Below are positions 1-10,044 of a stretch of 14,044 nt of DNA, in pieces. This DNA is from Echinococcus granulosus (Eukaryota > Platyhelminthes > Cestoda > Cyclophyllidea > Taeniidae): assembly GCF_000524195.1 (NCBI RefSeq), contig NW_020170521.1:10777-24820 (forward strand), given 5' to 3'. The first letter of the stretch is position 1. Every line of letters begins with the position of its first letter. The notes beneath the pieces were generated by a model. That model was not told the origin of the DNA. It saw only the letters and a list, made by a program, of their open reading frames with translations, and did not search any database. Both the position numbers and the translations under genes were made by a program.

Positions 1-1324
1 GTAAAAGACGTGTATGGAAAGATCAGGCGTATCATGGAAGTAATTAGCTGCTAACTGTAACTATTAATCCTCTTTAATTAATTTAAATGAACTTTCCTTC
101 TAAGATTTACTTTTTCCTGATGACCCATTGATTTACTTAACCTTCAAGATAGGCTAGACTCTAGTTGCCTGATTGCATCAGCAGCTCTTGAAGCCTAAGG
201 AGCCCTTTTACATTTGTGCTACTAAGCCACAGCGTTTCAGAGTTGTTTAAATCCTTATTCAAAAAGGTTTAACATTCCCTTATCGCAGTACATCCTTTAT
301 CCGTCTGGTGGGCGCTGCAAAAACCTCCCTTTCCGATACTCTCTGAGCCGACTCTTTTTTTTGTACCCATAGGGCAGATTTGAGTGTAAGATTTTAATTT
401 ATTTCACAATGCCCTAAAAATCCAGAACATTATTCAATGAAGGAAGAGATCGCATAATAAGAGGTAATTTACCTTTGAACACCCTACCGTCGCGTAATAA
501 AAAGGTTTTTTAAAGTAGCTGTAGAATGATGAAAGTTATCTTGACTCAACAAAATGTGGAGTTTTTGTAAATGCCATTAAATATTTGATTCCATTCACTT
601 TACAACCTCTCCTAAATTAAAGGCTGATTTGAAAAGTGATTGAGCTTTTTCACCCTGTGACTTTAAATTAATTACGGATGCCACATTTGTCTGGGAAATT
701 TGTAAGTAAAGTCATAGATAAGATAACTAGCTGTTTTCTAAATCGCCCTTGGTTTGTTTAAAACTATTCAGATAATTCACAAAATTTTTTGGTAAGAGAT
801 CAAGTTAGTCGGTGCAGAAGTTAGCTTCCACCCGCCGGACATTGCGTGCGCAATAGCGAACGCGGAACCTGCTTTTGGCTGTGTTTTGTTCACTCGAGGT
901 TGAAGAGGACGAAAGGCATTATACGGTAAAACAACTGAAAGGACATTTTGCCACCACCTTCTTCCCCATCCCTACTCTCTGAGTGAACAGAGCGGGAAAA
1001 TGGTTTCTCTCACGTGTGCAATAAGTTTACTTTTCCCCACTAGCTGGTGGAGTTTGTGATTTCATCTTAACAAGGCAAAATCACTTAATTTTAGCTGACA
1101 TTTAATAGAATGATAGCAAGAGAGTATTTAGTAATAAAATTATGAAATTAGCTCATAATTTCTCTGTTTTGGAGGGAACTTATTAACTCCAGTCATCGTC
1201 ACCGTTCGTAATGATTACGCGAATTCGTAGGCTTGACTGCATGACCTTATAAAAATGTATAGTCATGATAACCGCTTTGGTAGCCTGACCTTCCAGTAGC
1301 CTTACTGTTATACTGTGACTGTTT
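1..1324. other. Gene-free AT-rich stretch
   Basis: No supportable gene, RNA or repeat was seen here. Frames are broken by frequent stops on both strands. The only local oddity is a short CpG-rich patch around 825-870 that contains a small palindrome. A weak resemblance to the terminal repeat exists near 1285-1310 (CCTGACC...CCAGTAGCC on the + strand, similar to the neighbouring lone segment), but it is too short to call. Confidence 0.5.
841..854. repeat. Short CpG-rich inverted repeat
   Basis: ATTGCG and CGCAAT flank a two-base spacer (TG), giving a perfect 6-bp dyad within a locally CpG-rich patch. Dyads of this size occur by chance in 14 kb, so no function is assigned. Confidence 0.3.
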
Positions 1325-1515
1325 GTTTAACTTTTCATGTCGGTTACACGTAGACTGAAGGGCTCAATCGCTGCACCTCTGTTGGGCCGCCCAGCCTCCT
1401 GACCATGCCAGTAGCCCCCAGCCTTTGTACATGTCAGCAAATGCCTTCTGACCTAGTGTCATGTTACCACTTTTCTTCAAGAAAGTCTCGGGGCGATACA
1501 CTACTTCTAGTATCA
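1325..1515 (-). repeat. Lone terminal segment of the dispersed repeat family
   Basis: Read on the minus strand, this matches the terminal segments of the four composite copies. It has a GTATCGCCCCGAGACTTTC start, a CTGGGGGCTACTGGCATGG core and a GCCCAACAGAGGTGCAG stretch that aligns with CGCCCAGCGGAAGTAC in copy C. No internal segment can be recognised on its downstream side (coordinates below 1325), so it stands alone. If the family is an LTR retrotransposon this would be a solo LTR; a truncated copy is the alternative. The 116-codon minus-strand open frame (1714 down to 1364) crosses this segment. It is not called as a gene because its length is what chance predicts and the other copies do not keep the frame open. 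The tail boundary near 1325 is approximate. Confidence 0.6.
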
Positions 1516-2218
1516 ACTCAACAACCCTTATTGCAGTTGAATCAGGATTATGTCTATGCTCATACGATAGAGCAGGCGAGAGTGCTGTGGAACTCTGTAG
1601 GGTGAAATAAAACCCTCTCCAGATAACATTATTCTCCTGACCATAAAATTTAATCAAGTTGAAAGTGGAAAGGCTTTTAGCGTGGTCGTCACGTACAACT
1701 TTCGTGTTAAACATAATTTAGGCAGTAAGTAACTAAATAAAATTCATTAGATACCATTTTAGCAATGCCTTAATGCTTAAAAAGCCAATTCTCAGTACAC
1801 TAAGCATGTAGCGTAAATGAGAGGCATTAATGTAAATTAAAGCTTGATTGTGAAGGTTAATGTGGAAAGAGCTTTATCGCTCGGGGGTTTCAACTTCACC
1901 GGCAGTCACTGGTTTAGGCGAAGCTTTATTTCGTTACTCTCGAACAAACAGAATAGATTGTGCAATTATACAAATTTATCATGTATATACATAGTCATAA
2001 ACAAAACACACCAAATTATTCTATTTAAATTTTAATGAGCTGATTTGTTTTTACTGTTTAAAAGAAATTTCAAAAACTCAATACAGGCAAAAAATAGTTG
2101 TTTTGTGGGCATTCTGCTTAGAAAATCACATCTGCTAGGGAAATCGCGCTCTCGAATAGGAGTTTTTTAAATGTGATTGCGCTTCAGAAATTTTAAGGAT
2201 TCCTATAAACAAATGTTC
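1516..2218. other. Gene-free AT-rich stretch
   Basis: Nothing recognisable was seen. The 63-codon plus-strand frame starting near 1844 begins with TTG rather than ATG and is low-complexity, isoleucine- and asparagine-rich AT translation. It was not accepted as a gene. Confidence 0.5.
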
Positions 2219-2345
2219 AACCCTAAGACTTCATTCAAGATGAAAGATCTAATGATAAAGAAGAATATGAATGGCCGACGTGCAGAAGAGATGGGGTCAC
2301 TGCCGTGACCCAAGGGCGTGACGACCAGGTAAACAAAAGCGGAAC
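2219..2345 (+). repeat. Copy A left terminal segment
   Basis: CCCTAAGACTTC at 2221 aligns with the CCCCGAGACTTC start of other terminal segments. GAATATG at 2263-2269 and CGACGTGCAGAAG soon after align with GAATATG...CGACATAGAGAAG in copy C. The core is more diverged here and contains a local perfect 7-bp hairpin (2294-2311) that other copies do not share. Confidence 0.65.
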
Positions 2346-3065
2346 ACTTTGGTCCCCTTGTAACCAAAACGAAGAGTTGAATAGCAAGTTATAGCATTAC
2401 AGAGCAACTTAATACTTTCAAGCTTCGTTTCTGGCACTCGTCTCAGTCAGCCTCCCAAGTCGGCCATCACAACGTAGTCGGTGTTGTAAGCAAAACACGT
2501 ACATACTGACCGTGCCATTAATTGAATTGGCGTACAACTATGAAGATATCTGACTGAAACGTCACTGATTCCTTAGGTAATTCTACTGGATCTAAAATTC
2601 CGTACTGATTAAAACTCTGTTGGGAAAGATCAGTTTACTGAGCATCATGCATGCCCATCACTATTCGTCTGAACGCTGGCCTAAAAGGCAATTATTTAAT
2701 AAAGGACGGGGTTACAACAGTTTTGCGGGGATAAAGTGCTACTTTGTCCTCACTTCAGTGCTATCCAGCAGTATATCTATCTCGGTTCTATCCAGCTAGT
2801 CAAGAAGTGAAGGAAGTATAGCGTGTTTGCTTAATCGACATCTTCATGCAGGTACCGCAGCAGCTCCGGAACGTACCTTTGCAGATGGTTCCAGATAGCG
2901 TATCTTCAGTTTCTGATAACATTTCTGCAAACTACAGTAGCTCTCCCCTTCTGTTGCTGATCATCACAGATTTGCCATTTCGCAGCCTATCCCCTTCTTT
3001 CGTCACGTAAAGGCTATGCATTCATGAATGGAAATCAAAATAGTTTTTTTGGGCTCAAGTTTGCT

Positions 3066-3275
3066 ATCTACCGCCACTAATGTAGCTCCCTAAGACTTTC
3101 CTGAAGACGAAGAAGGTCATAAAATTAGGGTTGAATATACATTATCGACGCACAGAAGGCCTGAGTAGCTACTAGCTTTGTCCGGAGTCCACGCCTCCAA
3201 GCGGAAGTACAATGGCGCTACCTTAATTGCCCAGGAGGCTAAAATAAAGGCATAGGCAAATATAAATTATTACGC
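3066..3275 (+). repeat. Copy A right terminal segment
   Basis: This segment begins around CTACCGCCACTAATGTAG and continues with CCTAAGACTTTCCTGAAGAC, GAATATA (3133-3139), CGACGCACAGAAGG and GCGGAAGTACAA. The order matches the left segments of C and D. It is followed by an AT-rich tail (AAATATAAATT) like the one ending copies C and D. It is better preserved than the left segment of the same copy. Confidence 0.72.
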
Positions 3276-5324
3276 AAAAGGTGCGGATCGCAAAATGTGT
3301 ATTTAGATTGCGTTTAGACTAAAAATAGGGATAATATGAAGCTTTTCGTAACGAATTTATGCAAATTTCCCATCAATGATAAGGGAGATTTTACCCTCCG
3401 AGGAATGTATAATTGAAATCATCTAAAAGATGTGCAATTAGATTGCAATTAACCTCGTCTACAGTCAAGAAGCAAGAATTCAGAAACGGAATTAAGGAAA
3501 TTAATGACACCAAAGTAAATTACAAAATCAAATCCAATCCGTCAGGAGGGTGGGGGCTTGAAAACACTTTTAGCCCTCTCCACATTTGACTTAATTTCAT
3601 CAGTCACGCTATGATGTAAACAAAAGGATTTTAAATGCCTGCAAAAGCACCTATCGGAAATATTTTTTTACAGGCCTGCACATTTTTGTCTTGCAGGCCG
3701 GTTATTTGACGCAGGTAATGCCAGTAAAACTTGAGATTTTTGGCGGTAAGTATGGTCAATTTTCTCCCAGGATCGGATAGTCTGTTATTAATTTGGTTTA
3801 CTATTAAACAACCTGTTAGGGGCAGTGGTAAAACACTCTAGTGCACACTTCATATGATGTAAATGAACCGAGAAAATAACCTAACTACAAAATATTGTCC
3901 TTTGGAAAGGACTTGCTTTGAGGCAACCATGAAAGCTGAATCAAGTACATTCTACGGAGATAAGTGTTTAGATATTTTGACAGTGAAATGCGAAAATAAG
4001 GGGGAGGTCTGACAAAAGCGGCAAAGTTTTCTGTTGTCTGCTTCAAAGACTCGGGTATGGTTGAAGGCGGCATGCTACTACTTGCTTTAACTCTACTCCT
4101 GCTAGTCTCAATTCTAATGCATAATATCTCAAACCCATCCCAAGTCGGAAGGCAAATGCAACTGAGTGCTTGTTTGATTCTTAATAGCTATTGGGCATTA
4201 AATCGGTTGACTGTTTCTGATGAGACAAAAGAATATTGCTTTGAATAAGCCCTTTGTTAAGCCATTTTTATGTAACCTGTGCTACCCAAGCTGCTTCTAA
4301 CGTCTTTGGACGGAACAGCCACGATTTATTGGCGGCTGAGCTAACAAGACCACTCAAATAAAAAACCAACTGCGTACCTGGCTTTGCTACATCAAAATGG
4401 TACATAAGTGAAACACTCTCTGTTGATCACGCGATATGCGATGACTCACAGCAGAGGGGCGCTTCAGCAGCACCTCCGAATTTTGGGGAGTCCTCCAGTC
4501 TCAAGTTTTGCATTGTGAATGACAATGGAGAGAGAATAAATTTACCATTAAAAATAACTTACAATAATCGTAAAAAGGGACATTTCAGTCGTTTTTAATA
4601 TTGCTGGAAACTGAGAGTAATGCAATCCTCTACAATTAATAGTGGAGAGGAGAAATGACTATTCAAAGTAGCTCTAGAAGCCGAGGTTCTTTTGCATAGT
4701 TCATCAACTTCCAGCGAATATTTAAAACAGTTAACTAATATTTGAACCATAGAATAATTTTCATAGTTCCCAACTATAATGAGTTAGTTATTTACCATTT
4801 CTATTCACGCTTTCCTCACGCAATCTATTGACATTTCTCCTCCTTGACGAATGATATGATAGTCTGCCATCGAAAGCGGATTAGCAGTCTGCCAAATAGC
4901 ATAAAATAAAATGGTAAAATGTATGGTTTCTACAGCAGTGCACCTTATTCATTTTCATCTTTTTGACGAAGAATTGGTGGAGATTTGAAGCAAGTGTGGA
5001 GCAGCAGTAGACAAAACGAAACAATCCTTTCACCTAACGAAAGTAAAAGACGTTATTTTGTTAGCAGAACCAAAATAATCCATGTTTTAGATTATTCTAG
5101 TGCAATAATGCTGCCAAATTCTACCCTTCAAACGCCTAGGACTCCTTTCAAAAATGACAAAAAATGCGGAACGCCATTTTCACTCATTCAGTTAGTAACA
5201 ATATTTACCTTGCTTAGAGTGAACAAATATGAAGCCATTGGTGTGGTAAAAAATAAGCACCTCCTTCAAAATATCATTTAGAAGGTGGAACAGTTAAAGA
5301 ATTATTTTTCATTGGGGTAATTGT
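3276..5324. other. Gene-free AT-rich stretch
   Basis: Two kilobases without a supportable gene. A 98-codon plus-strand frame (4985-5281) is the longest here, but it starts at TTG and its first ATG lies about one third of the way in. The translation shows no motif, signal peptide or membrane segment I recognise. A second plus-strand frame (4057-4248) translates to a leucine-rich start, but it is short and isolated. I treat both as chance frames. A small hairpin lies at 3673-3699. Confidence 0.5.
3673..3699. repeat. 8-bp perfect hairpin
   Basis: GGCCTGCA and TGCAGGCC flank an 11-base loop, in a locally GC-richer spot within AT-rich DNA. No T-run follows, so there is no reason to call a terminator, and nothing nearby suggests a gene it could regulate. 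Confidence 0.4.
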
Positions 5325-5526
5325 TATTCCTTAATAGTTTGGTTAGCTCTGTTTTGGTAACGTGGCACCTACTGGATCCGTCATTGTAGTTCCAATAGTC
5401 GGAACAGCATCCGGTCTATGCCAGTAGCCACTCGGCCCTCCTCTACATCGACAACATATAAACTGCCTTAGTGTTATGACCTCCTTTGTCTACAGGAAAG
5501 ACTTGGGGCACAGCATTGGTGGCAGC
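5325..5526 (-). repeat. Copy B right terminal segment
   Basis: Read on the minus strand: GCCACCAATGCTGTGCCCC, then TCTTTCCTGTAGACAAAGG, TTGTCGATGTAGAGGAGGGC, GTGGCTACTGGCATAGACC, and a tail of GGTGCCACGTTACCAAAAC. That tail aligns with GTGCCTACAGAACCAAAACA at the end of copy C. This shared tail after the second terminal segment is good evidence that both copies end with the same sequence. Confidence 0.7.
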
Positions 5527-6297
5527 GGAAAGCGAATCTGATTCTAAAGGACAAATACCCTGTTTTATACTTCAGAGTGCTAAACTTTATCGTGGCAGAA
5601 GAAGGGCATATGTAGCGGATAGGAGGACATGCGATGACTTTTAATAGAATGGTTGAAAATGACGTCTACCGTAGGTAGCAACCGCAATCCCGGCTCTCCT
5701 ATGAATGCTATTAACAACTAAAGTGATGCTATCCGTGAACTATTCAGAAAAGTTTGTCGCGGAGCTGTCAACGATACCCACACAAAGATGCCATTTAATT
5801 GAGTGAACGAATTAACGGTCAACCTCTTTAACGGTCGAACTGAACCCAGATAGATATGTGGCTATTTAGCAACGAAATGAGAACTAAGTGGCAAGAGGGA
5901 ATTGACGCAAATTCTTAGCTCTACGGAACACTGGTGAACCACGTCCTTTGTTAAACGACACCTTTTAGGCCAGGAGTCGTGAGACCAACAACGGACATAC
6001 GAAATGGCCTGCGTGTTCACCCTTTCTCCAATACAGTTCTCAGACAGGGCGAAACTCCAGATCCAGAGGAATTGCCAAGGGGATCTAGTGACGTTGCGGT
6101 CACATATCTTCTCGTTTATAAGCCAAATCGATGACTATTGCAGCCTTATTGGTATTTTTCCTTGCGGTACCGACTACGTTGCGGTAGCCAACGCGGAAAG
6201 TTGATGAATAGGAGCACTAAAGACGAGGATCAAAAGAAGTGGGCTAATGCAACCCCGTGATTAATAGCAACTCCTCATTTTATTTACACGGATACTT

Positions 6298-6455
6298 AAA
6301 GCTCAACTTTTGTACTTCTGCCGGGTGGCATGGCTTCTGGACAGCGTTAGAAGTCCCCCAACCCTTCTGTAGGTCTCCAAAACACATTCCGCCCTAGTAT
6401 TATGACTTATTTCACCCTCAGGGAAGTCTCGGGGCAATACAGTAATGTCGTCAAG
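6298..6455 (-). repeat. Copy B left terminal segment
   Basis: Minus-strand reading gives GTATTGCCCCGAGACTTCCC, then GTCATAATACTAGGGCGGAA, CTACAGAAGGGTTGGGGG and GGCAGAAGTACAAAAG. The landmarks appear in the same order and spacing as in copies C and D. The start GTATTGCCCCGAGACTT closely matches the lone segment at 1325-1515. Confidence 0.7.
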
Positions 6456-6714
6456 GTGATCCTACTATTCCACCAGTTAAGATGGTGTGAACAGAATATC
6501 AAGACTAATATCACAGAATATTTTGAAAAGTTCCCCCATTTATTGAACAAAGCATTGACAAATAACTTTAATACTTGTACATACACTTAAACGATGATAA
6601 AACATTGACTAGTTTGCGGTAAAATCACTTTTGTATAAAAGATACCTTTAATAATGCGGGTCCTTTGGCTTTCTCCGTTTGATCTCTAGTTTGGTGTTGT
6701 AGTGCCTTATCCAT

Positions 6715-6835
6715 GCTTCACACCACCCTACCCCTTCTGCGTGCCATGAAAGAACCTTTCCTTCACGCCGGTACACCTTGTGGCCTTGGGGGTGATTTAT
6801 AGCCCTACATTGGTGGCAACGTCAAATTAATCAGG
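6715..6835 (-). repeat. Possible degraded lone terminal segment
   Basis: On the minus strand this begins with CGTTGCCACCAATGTAGGGC, very like the start of the copy B right segment (GCTGCCACCAATGCTGTGCC). It later has GGCACGCAGAAGGGGTAGGG, resembling CGACATAGAGAAGGGCCGGG of copy C. The middle aligns poorly and no internal segment follows, so this is either a second lone terminal segment or a chance match at the edges. It lies about 260 bp from copy B in the same orientation. Confidence 0.4.
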
Positions 6836-7879
6836 TCAAAGTGAATAACGAATCGAATTTCATCTGTTGGTTATTAAACCGAAACATTAGGGGAAGGAAG
6901 GGAATTTGCTTGATTACTAAATCTACAGGCTGGCCACAGGAAGGACTATTTAGAAAACACGCCTAGTTCGGCGGTAACATTCGATCTCGAGTGCTGCAAA
7001 GGCCGGTACTGGAGGGAGTTTAGGCCCTAACAAATAGAATGCACCTCCCAATATTCCCTATCCACTTTATTTACCAATGGGTAGCATTATCTCCACAAGT
7101 TAATTTTAACGCAACATCATCTCTTCAATGCTACAGCTGAATACGATTTCACAAGAAGATTGGTGAGAGCCGAAGTGTAAACGTGACTACGGAAAGCATC
7201 ATGGACAACGGTCAAAAGAGGAGGTATATTTTGTAGCCTAAACACACTTATTTTGGAATTCACACATTCAAGGAAGCCCTTCGTTCTCTAAAATTCGGTC
7301 CTCATCTTCTTTAAAACAATATGCCTTGTCAAGCCTTCAACGTCTACTCGGAATCCTATAATTTCTAACAGTTTATCTAGGATAATGAGACATAAGGCTT
7401 CCCACACATTCTGTGCAACCTAAGCTCTATGCAATAAATTCAATTATAATTTCGTACAAAAGGTTAGTTTTACATCATACATTCCCAAAGTAGTTTTACC
7501 GGAATGTGACTAGAAATGCATACTTCCTGGCTCCTAATACACGACAGAGAGCTTTTTGATGTTAACTAACAGACGCTTTTGCGAAGATGACATATAAGTT
7601 TTTATTCTACAACATTTAGATTGAGATATAGTGATTTAACGGAAGATATTATTTTTACATAAAAATGTAAGCCAAATTTTCAACAAGAAATTTATTTTCT
7701 GGCCATTTTTGGAATTTGATCGGATGATAAAATAAGCAATATGAATACTAATATTTGAAAGTAAATCCTGCCTGTGGGATGTGAGGGCCAATAATGGCAT
7801 GAAATGTTAAAAAGGTTTCTTAATTAAAGAAAACAGACAATGTGTATTTCAATACTGTTTTTCTAAAAAAATTGACAAT
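6836..7879. other. Gene-free AT-rich stretch
   Basis: Nothing recognisable was seen. The part from about 7600 to 7880 is especially AT-rich and immediately precedes copy C. No open frame of 60 codons or more lies here. Confidence 0.5.
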
Positions 7880-8045
7880 CTGACATTAACCGTAATACTA
7901 AAAATGCAGCGCCCGAGTCTTCAGTGAGGTCGAAAGAAGACAATACTGGAGCAGAATATGTATCGTCGACATAGAGAAGGGCCGGGAGGCTGCTGACATG
8001 GCCTGGAGGTCATTCCGCCCAGCGGAACTAAAAGGCGTAGATTCA
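7880..8045 (+). repeat. Copy C left terminal segment
   Basis: GCGCCCGAGTCTTC near 7909 matches the CCCCGAGACTTC start of the other terminal segments. It continues with GAATATG, CGTCGACATAGAGAAGGGC, CTGCTGACATGGCCTGGAGG and CCGCCCAGCGGAACTAAAAG. This copy is close to the consensus of the whole set across the core and is the best single reference for searching other genomes. Confidence 0.72.
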
Positions 8046-8659
8046 GGGGTCCGCAAATGCAAAATGAAGAGTTTAATAAAAAACTAGAATTAATACATTA
8101 TCACCATCACATTTGAGCGTAGTCTTCCGTGATTCCTTGGTCAGTCTCTCTATTCGACCATCACAACGTAATTGGTACTGTAGGAAAAGCACCCACGAAA
8201 CAATCGGCCCGTCATCAAATTTGCTCGAATCTAAGAAGATAATTGACTGCAACGTCATTGATCCCTCTTGATGAATCCACTGGGTCGGGAGTTTAGTCCT
8301 GTATAGGAAATGGATTTGATTGAGGGGTAATGCGCAGGTCATCATGTATATTCATCGCAAGTTGCAAAAATACAAGCCTATAAGCAGTCATTTAATTAAG
8401 AACTTTGTTTAAAACAGTTTTGTGGCTATAAGGTTTCGCGTCTGTCCCTCCTTGCCATGTCGAATTCACTTCAGTGCTGCCAGCTCCATATCTATCTGTC
8501 TTCTATCCAGCAAGTAGAGAGATGGAAGAGGTATCGGGTGTCCGCTTCATTGTCATCTACATCCATGTCCCGTAGACAGCTCCGTAATGAACTTTTTCAG
8601 ACGGTTCGCAATTGGTGTTGCTTCTGTTGTTAGTAGCTTTACTGCAGGACACGGGACTG

Positions 8660-8785
8660 GAAGAATATGCATTGCCAAGGTATAGAAAGACTGAAGGGCC
8701 CGGAGACCTCGCCTTCCATCGAGAGTACATAGGTGGATACTGAAGTGCCTACAGAACCAAAACAAACAGCTAAATATATACTTAA
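8660..8785 (+). repeat. Copy C right terminal segment, shortened
   Basis: GAATATGCATTGCC, then GTATAGAAAGACTG, GGCCCGGAGACCTCGCC and GAGAGTACATAGG align with the second half of the terminal segment. The first ~50 bases seen in other copies are missing, and about 12 bases of the GGCTACTGACAT core are deleted. The tail GTGCCTACAGAACCAAAACA (8745-8764) matches the tail of copy B. Confidence 0.62.
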
Positions 8786-10044
8786 AGAACTAGAGATCTA
8801 GCGTTATGACAAATCGAGGGTTGAAGGGAAAGGATAATTAAATATCAAATAAGAAAAGAGTGAAAAGAAGCAGTATTGAGCATTTAATGATTTTCTACAA
8901 TATATAAATTCATTTTTCCGGAAAAGTGCTCCATTTGTCACTATTTCCTGTTTAAACAGATAGAGAATAATGAAGGCAATCCTATTAGCAGTGTTGAAGA
9001 GACAGGGATGCAAATCAGTGAAAAACATGCAATGCTGAATAACTACGCTGGATCATTAGTTTAGATAAATGGGTTTCCTCTTCGGCAATGTTCCTTAAAA
9101 ATACATTTGGCAAACAAAGTTGATCATCCTTCCACCTTAGTAGTAATTTGTGAATAAATCGTCCAAAAATGACAACTAAACAGTGAATCGGACCGATAGA
9201 ACACATCATTAAAACCTCGTACTGCTCTCCTTCTTGACTTAACATCAGCTGGCCACTTTCCATGGCTTAGAAGGATATTTAAGGTTAAACGAAACCGTGT
9301 AGCGGATCGGTGTAGCTAATCTCACGTGCTACGGTCCCCACTGTCTCTGAAAATGCTTTCCACGTCACTGCTCACTAGTTTCCTATCAGATAAAGGCTTC
9401 ATTCCTAGACAATACGTAGGAAAAGGATAGGGATTTTGCATCAAAGGTGCAAGACATAGCAAAATCTCGACGTTATTTTAGTCATTTTCAACAGCATTTG
9501 AGTTGCAACGGCAAAATGTCTGGCATTTAATAAATTAAATTGGCATTTTAAAAAAGAATTTCACATTAAAACGGAAACCAACTCAGAGCCAGCCCATATT
9601 GACACAGAGTAACTCATTAGGACAGGCACTGGTGTCAACAATACCAACCTTTCAATACGTTTAGCTCAAGGACTTACCCACCAGCAGCAACAGTTCCCCA
9701 CGTTTCCATTGCTTTGATGCTCAAGTACTTTTTATTTAGGTTAAAGGCAAGATTGTTAAAACAAAATCTCGCAATTTTCCTTTAAAAACACATTTGCTTT
9801 GAAACAGATTGAAATGCCTGCAAGACCTGGGAGTGAATCAAGGCACCGTCTACCCTGTCAAAATGCTAAAATGAGCCAGTCTCCTAAGTTTTTTAAGGAT
9901 TCGTCTGGCTAAGCAGTAGTTCTTGTTTTAAGGTAGTAATTTGGAACTAAAGTTCACTTCCATTGTTCAAGATGAGACTCCTACTTTCGGATGCACCAAA
10001 TCGGTCGGTAACTGATTGAAACGAAAGGAGAGGCTAATTGTTTT
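8786..10044. other. Gene-free stretch between copies C and D
   Basis: No gene could be supported. Two minus-strand frames (8804-9028 and 9015-9263, 74 and 82 codons) overlap at their ends in different frames. Neither translation shows a domain I recognise, and the pair is not interpretable as one gene broken by a frameshift without a homologue. A short direct repeat containing TGGCATTTAAT and TGGCATTTTAA lies near 9520-9550. Confidence 0.5.

Larger units (their letters stand above)
2219..3275 (+). mobile_element. Composite repeat copy A (terminal - internal - terminal)
   Basis: This is the first of four copies of the same composite repeat. A left terminal segment (2219-2345) is followed by an internal segment (about 2346-2955), a roughly 110-bp stretch that aligns poorly, and a second direct terminal segment (3066-3275). 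Landmarks shared with other copies include CATCACAACGTAGTCGGT near 2466 (CATCACAACGTAATTGGT in C), GACTGAAACGTCACTGATTC at 2552-2571, CACTTCAGTGCT at 2751-2762 (identical in C at 8467-8478), and a TATCTATCT stretch just after it. The GAATAT landmark recurs 870 bp apart in the two terminal segments. No open frame is shared with the other copies, and stops interrupt every frame of the interior. A non-autonomous LTR element is inferred from the layout; the family is not one I recognise. Confidence 0.7.
5325..6455 (-). mobile_element. Composite repeat copy B, inverted (terminal - internal - terminal)
   Basis: This is the same composite repeat on the minus strand. Its element-left terminal segment is at 6298-6455, the internal part at about 5620-6297, and the element-right terminal segment at 5325-5526. 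On the minus strand the interior carries CAACGTAGTCGGTACC, the four-copy landmark GACCGCAACGTCAC (within 6081-6101), TATCTATCTGGGTTC, and the exact 10-mer GGTAGACGTC (5661-5670) also found at the same place in copy D (10734-10743). GTATTATGAC (6397-6406) and GTGTTATGAC (5471-5480) mark the two terminal segments 926 bp apart. A plus-strand 66-codon frame (6004-6204) lies antisense to the interior and is judged non-coding. The inverse orientation shows that the copies are dispersed, not one simple tandem array. Confidence 0.7.
7880..8785 (+). mobile_element. Composite repeat copy C (best-preserved interior)
   Basis: A left terminal segment (about 7880-8045) leads into an internal segment (about 8046-8655) and a shortened right terminal segment (8660-8785). 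Interior landmarks include CATCACAACGTAATTGGTAC near 8160, GACTGCAACGTCATTGATCC at 8245-8264, CACTTCAGTGCT at 8467-8478 and a CTGCAGGACACGGGACTGG interior end, like CTGCAGAACACAGGGTTTGG in copy D. GAATATG recurs at 7954-7960 and 8663-8669, 709 bp apart. This is the shortest period of the four, because the spacer and the first part of the right segment are missing. A 90-codon minus-strand frame (8073-8345) is antisense to the interior and is not considered coding. Confidence 0.72.

Noticed and set aside
1364..1714. 116-codon minus-strand open frame, the longest in the window, starting at ATG
   Set aside because: Its length matches the chance maximum for 14 kb at this composition. The second half is the repeat's terminal segment, whose other copies have stops and indels in the same frame. 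No domain is recognised.
2294..2311. Perfect 7-bp hairpin GGGTCAC-TGCC-GTGACCC
   Set aside because: It lies in the left terminal segment of copy A but is absent from the aligned position of the other copies, so it is probably a local coincidence.
3744..3754. Splice-donor-like GCGGTAAGTAT
   Set aside because: Such strings are common in AT-rich DNA. No coding frame ends there and no matching acceptor with an open exon follows.
4985..5281. 98-codon plus-strand frame
   Set aside because: It begins at TTG, its first ATG is well inside, it has no recognisable motif, and the length is compatible with chance.
6004..8345. Antisense frames in the interiors of copy B (6004-6204) and copy C (8073-8345) translate to visibly similar peptides, with an aligned stretch of about 45 residues
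   Set aside because: The similarity follows from the shared DNA repeat. In copies A and D the same frame has a TAG at the corresponding place, and in A there are further stops, so there is no sign of protein-level conservation. A Ka/Ks-type test on many copies would settle it.
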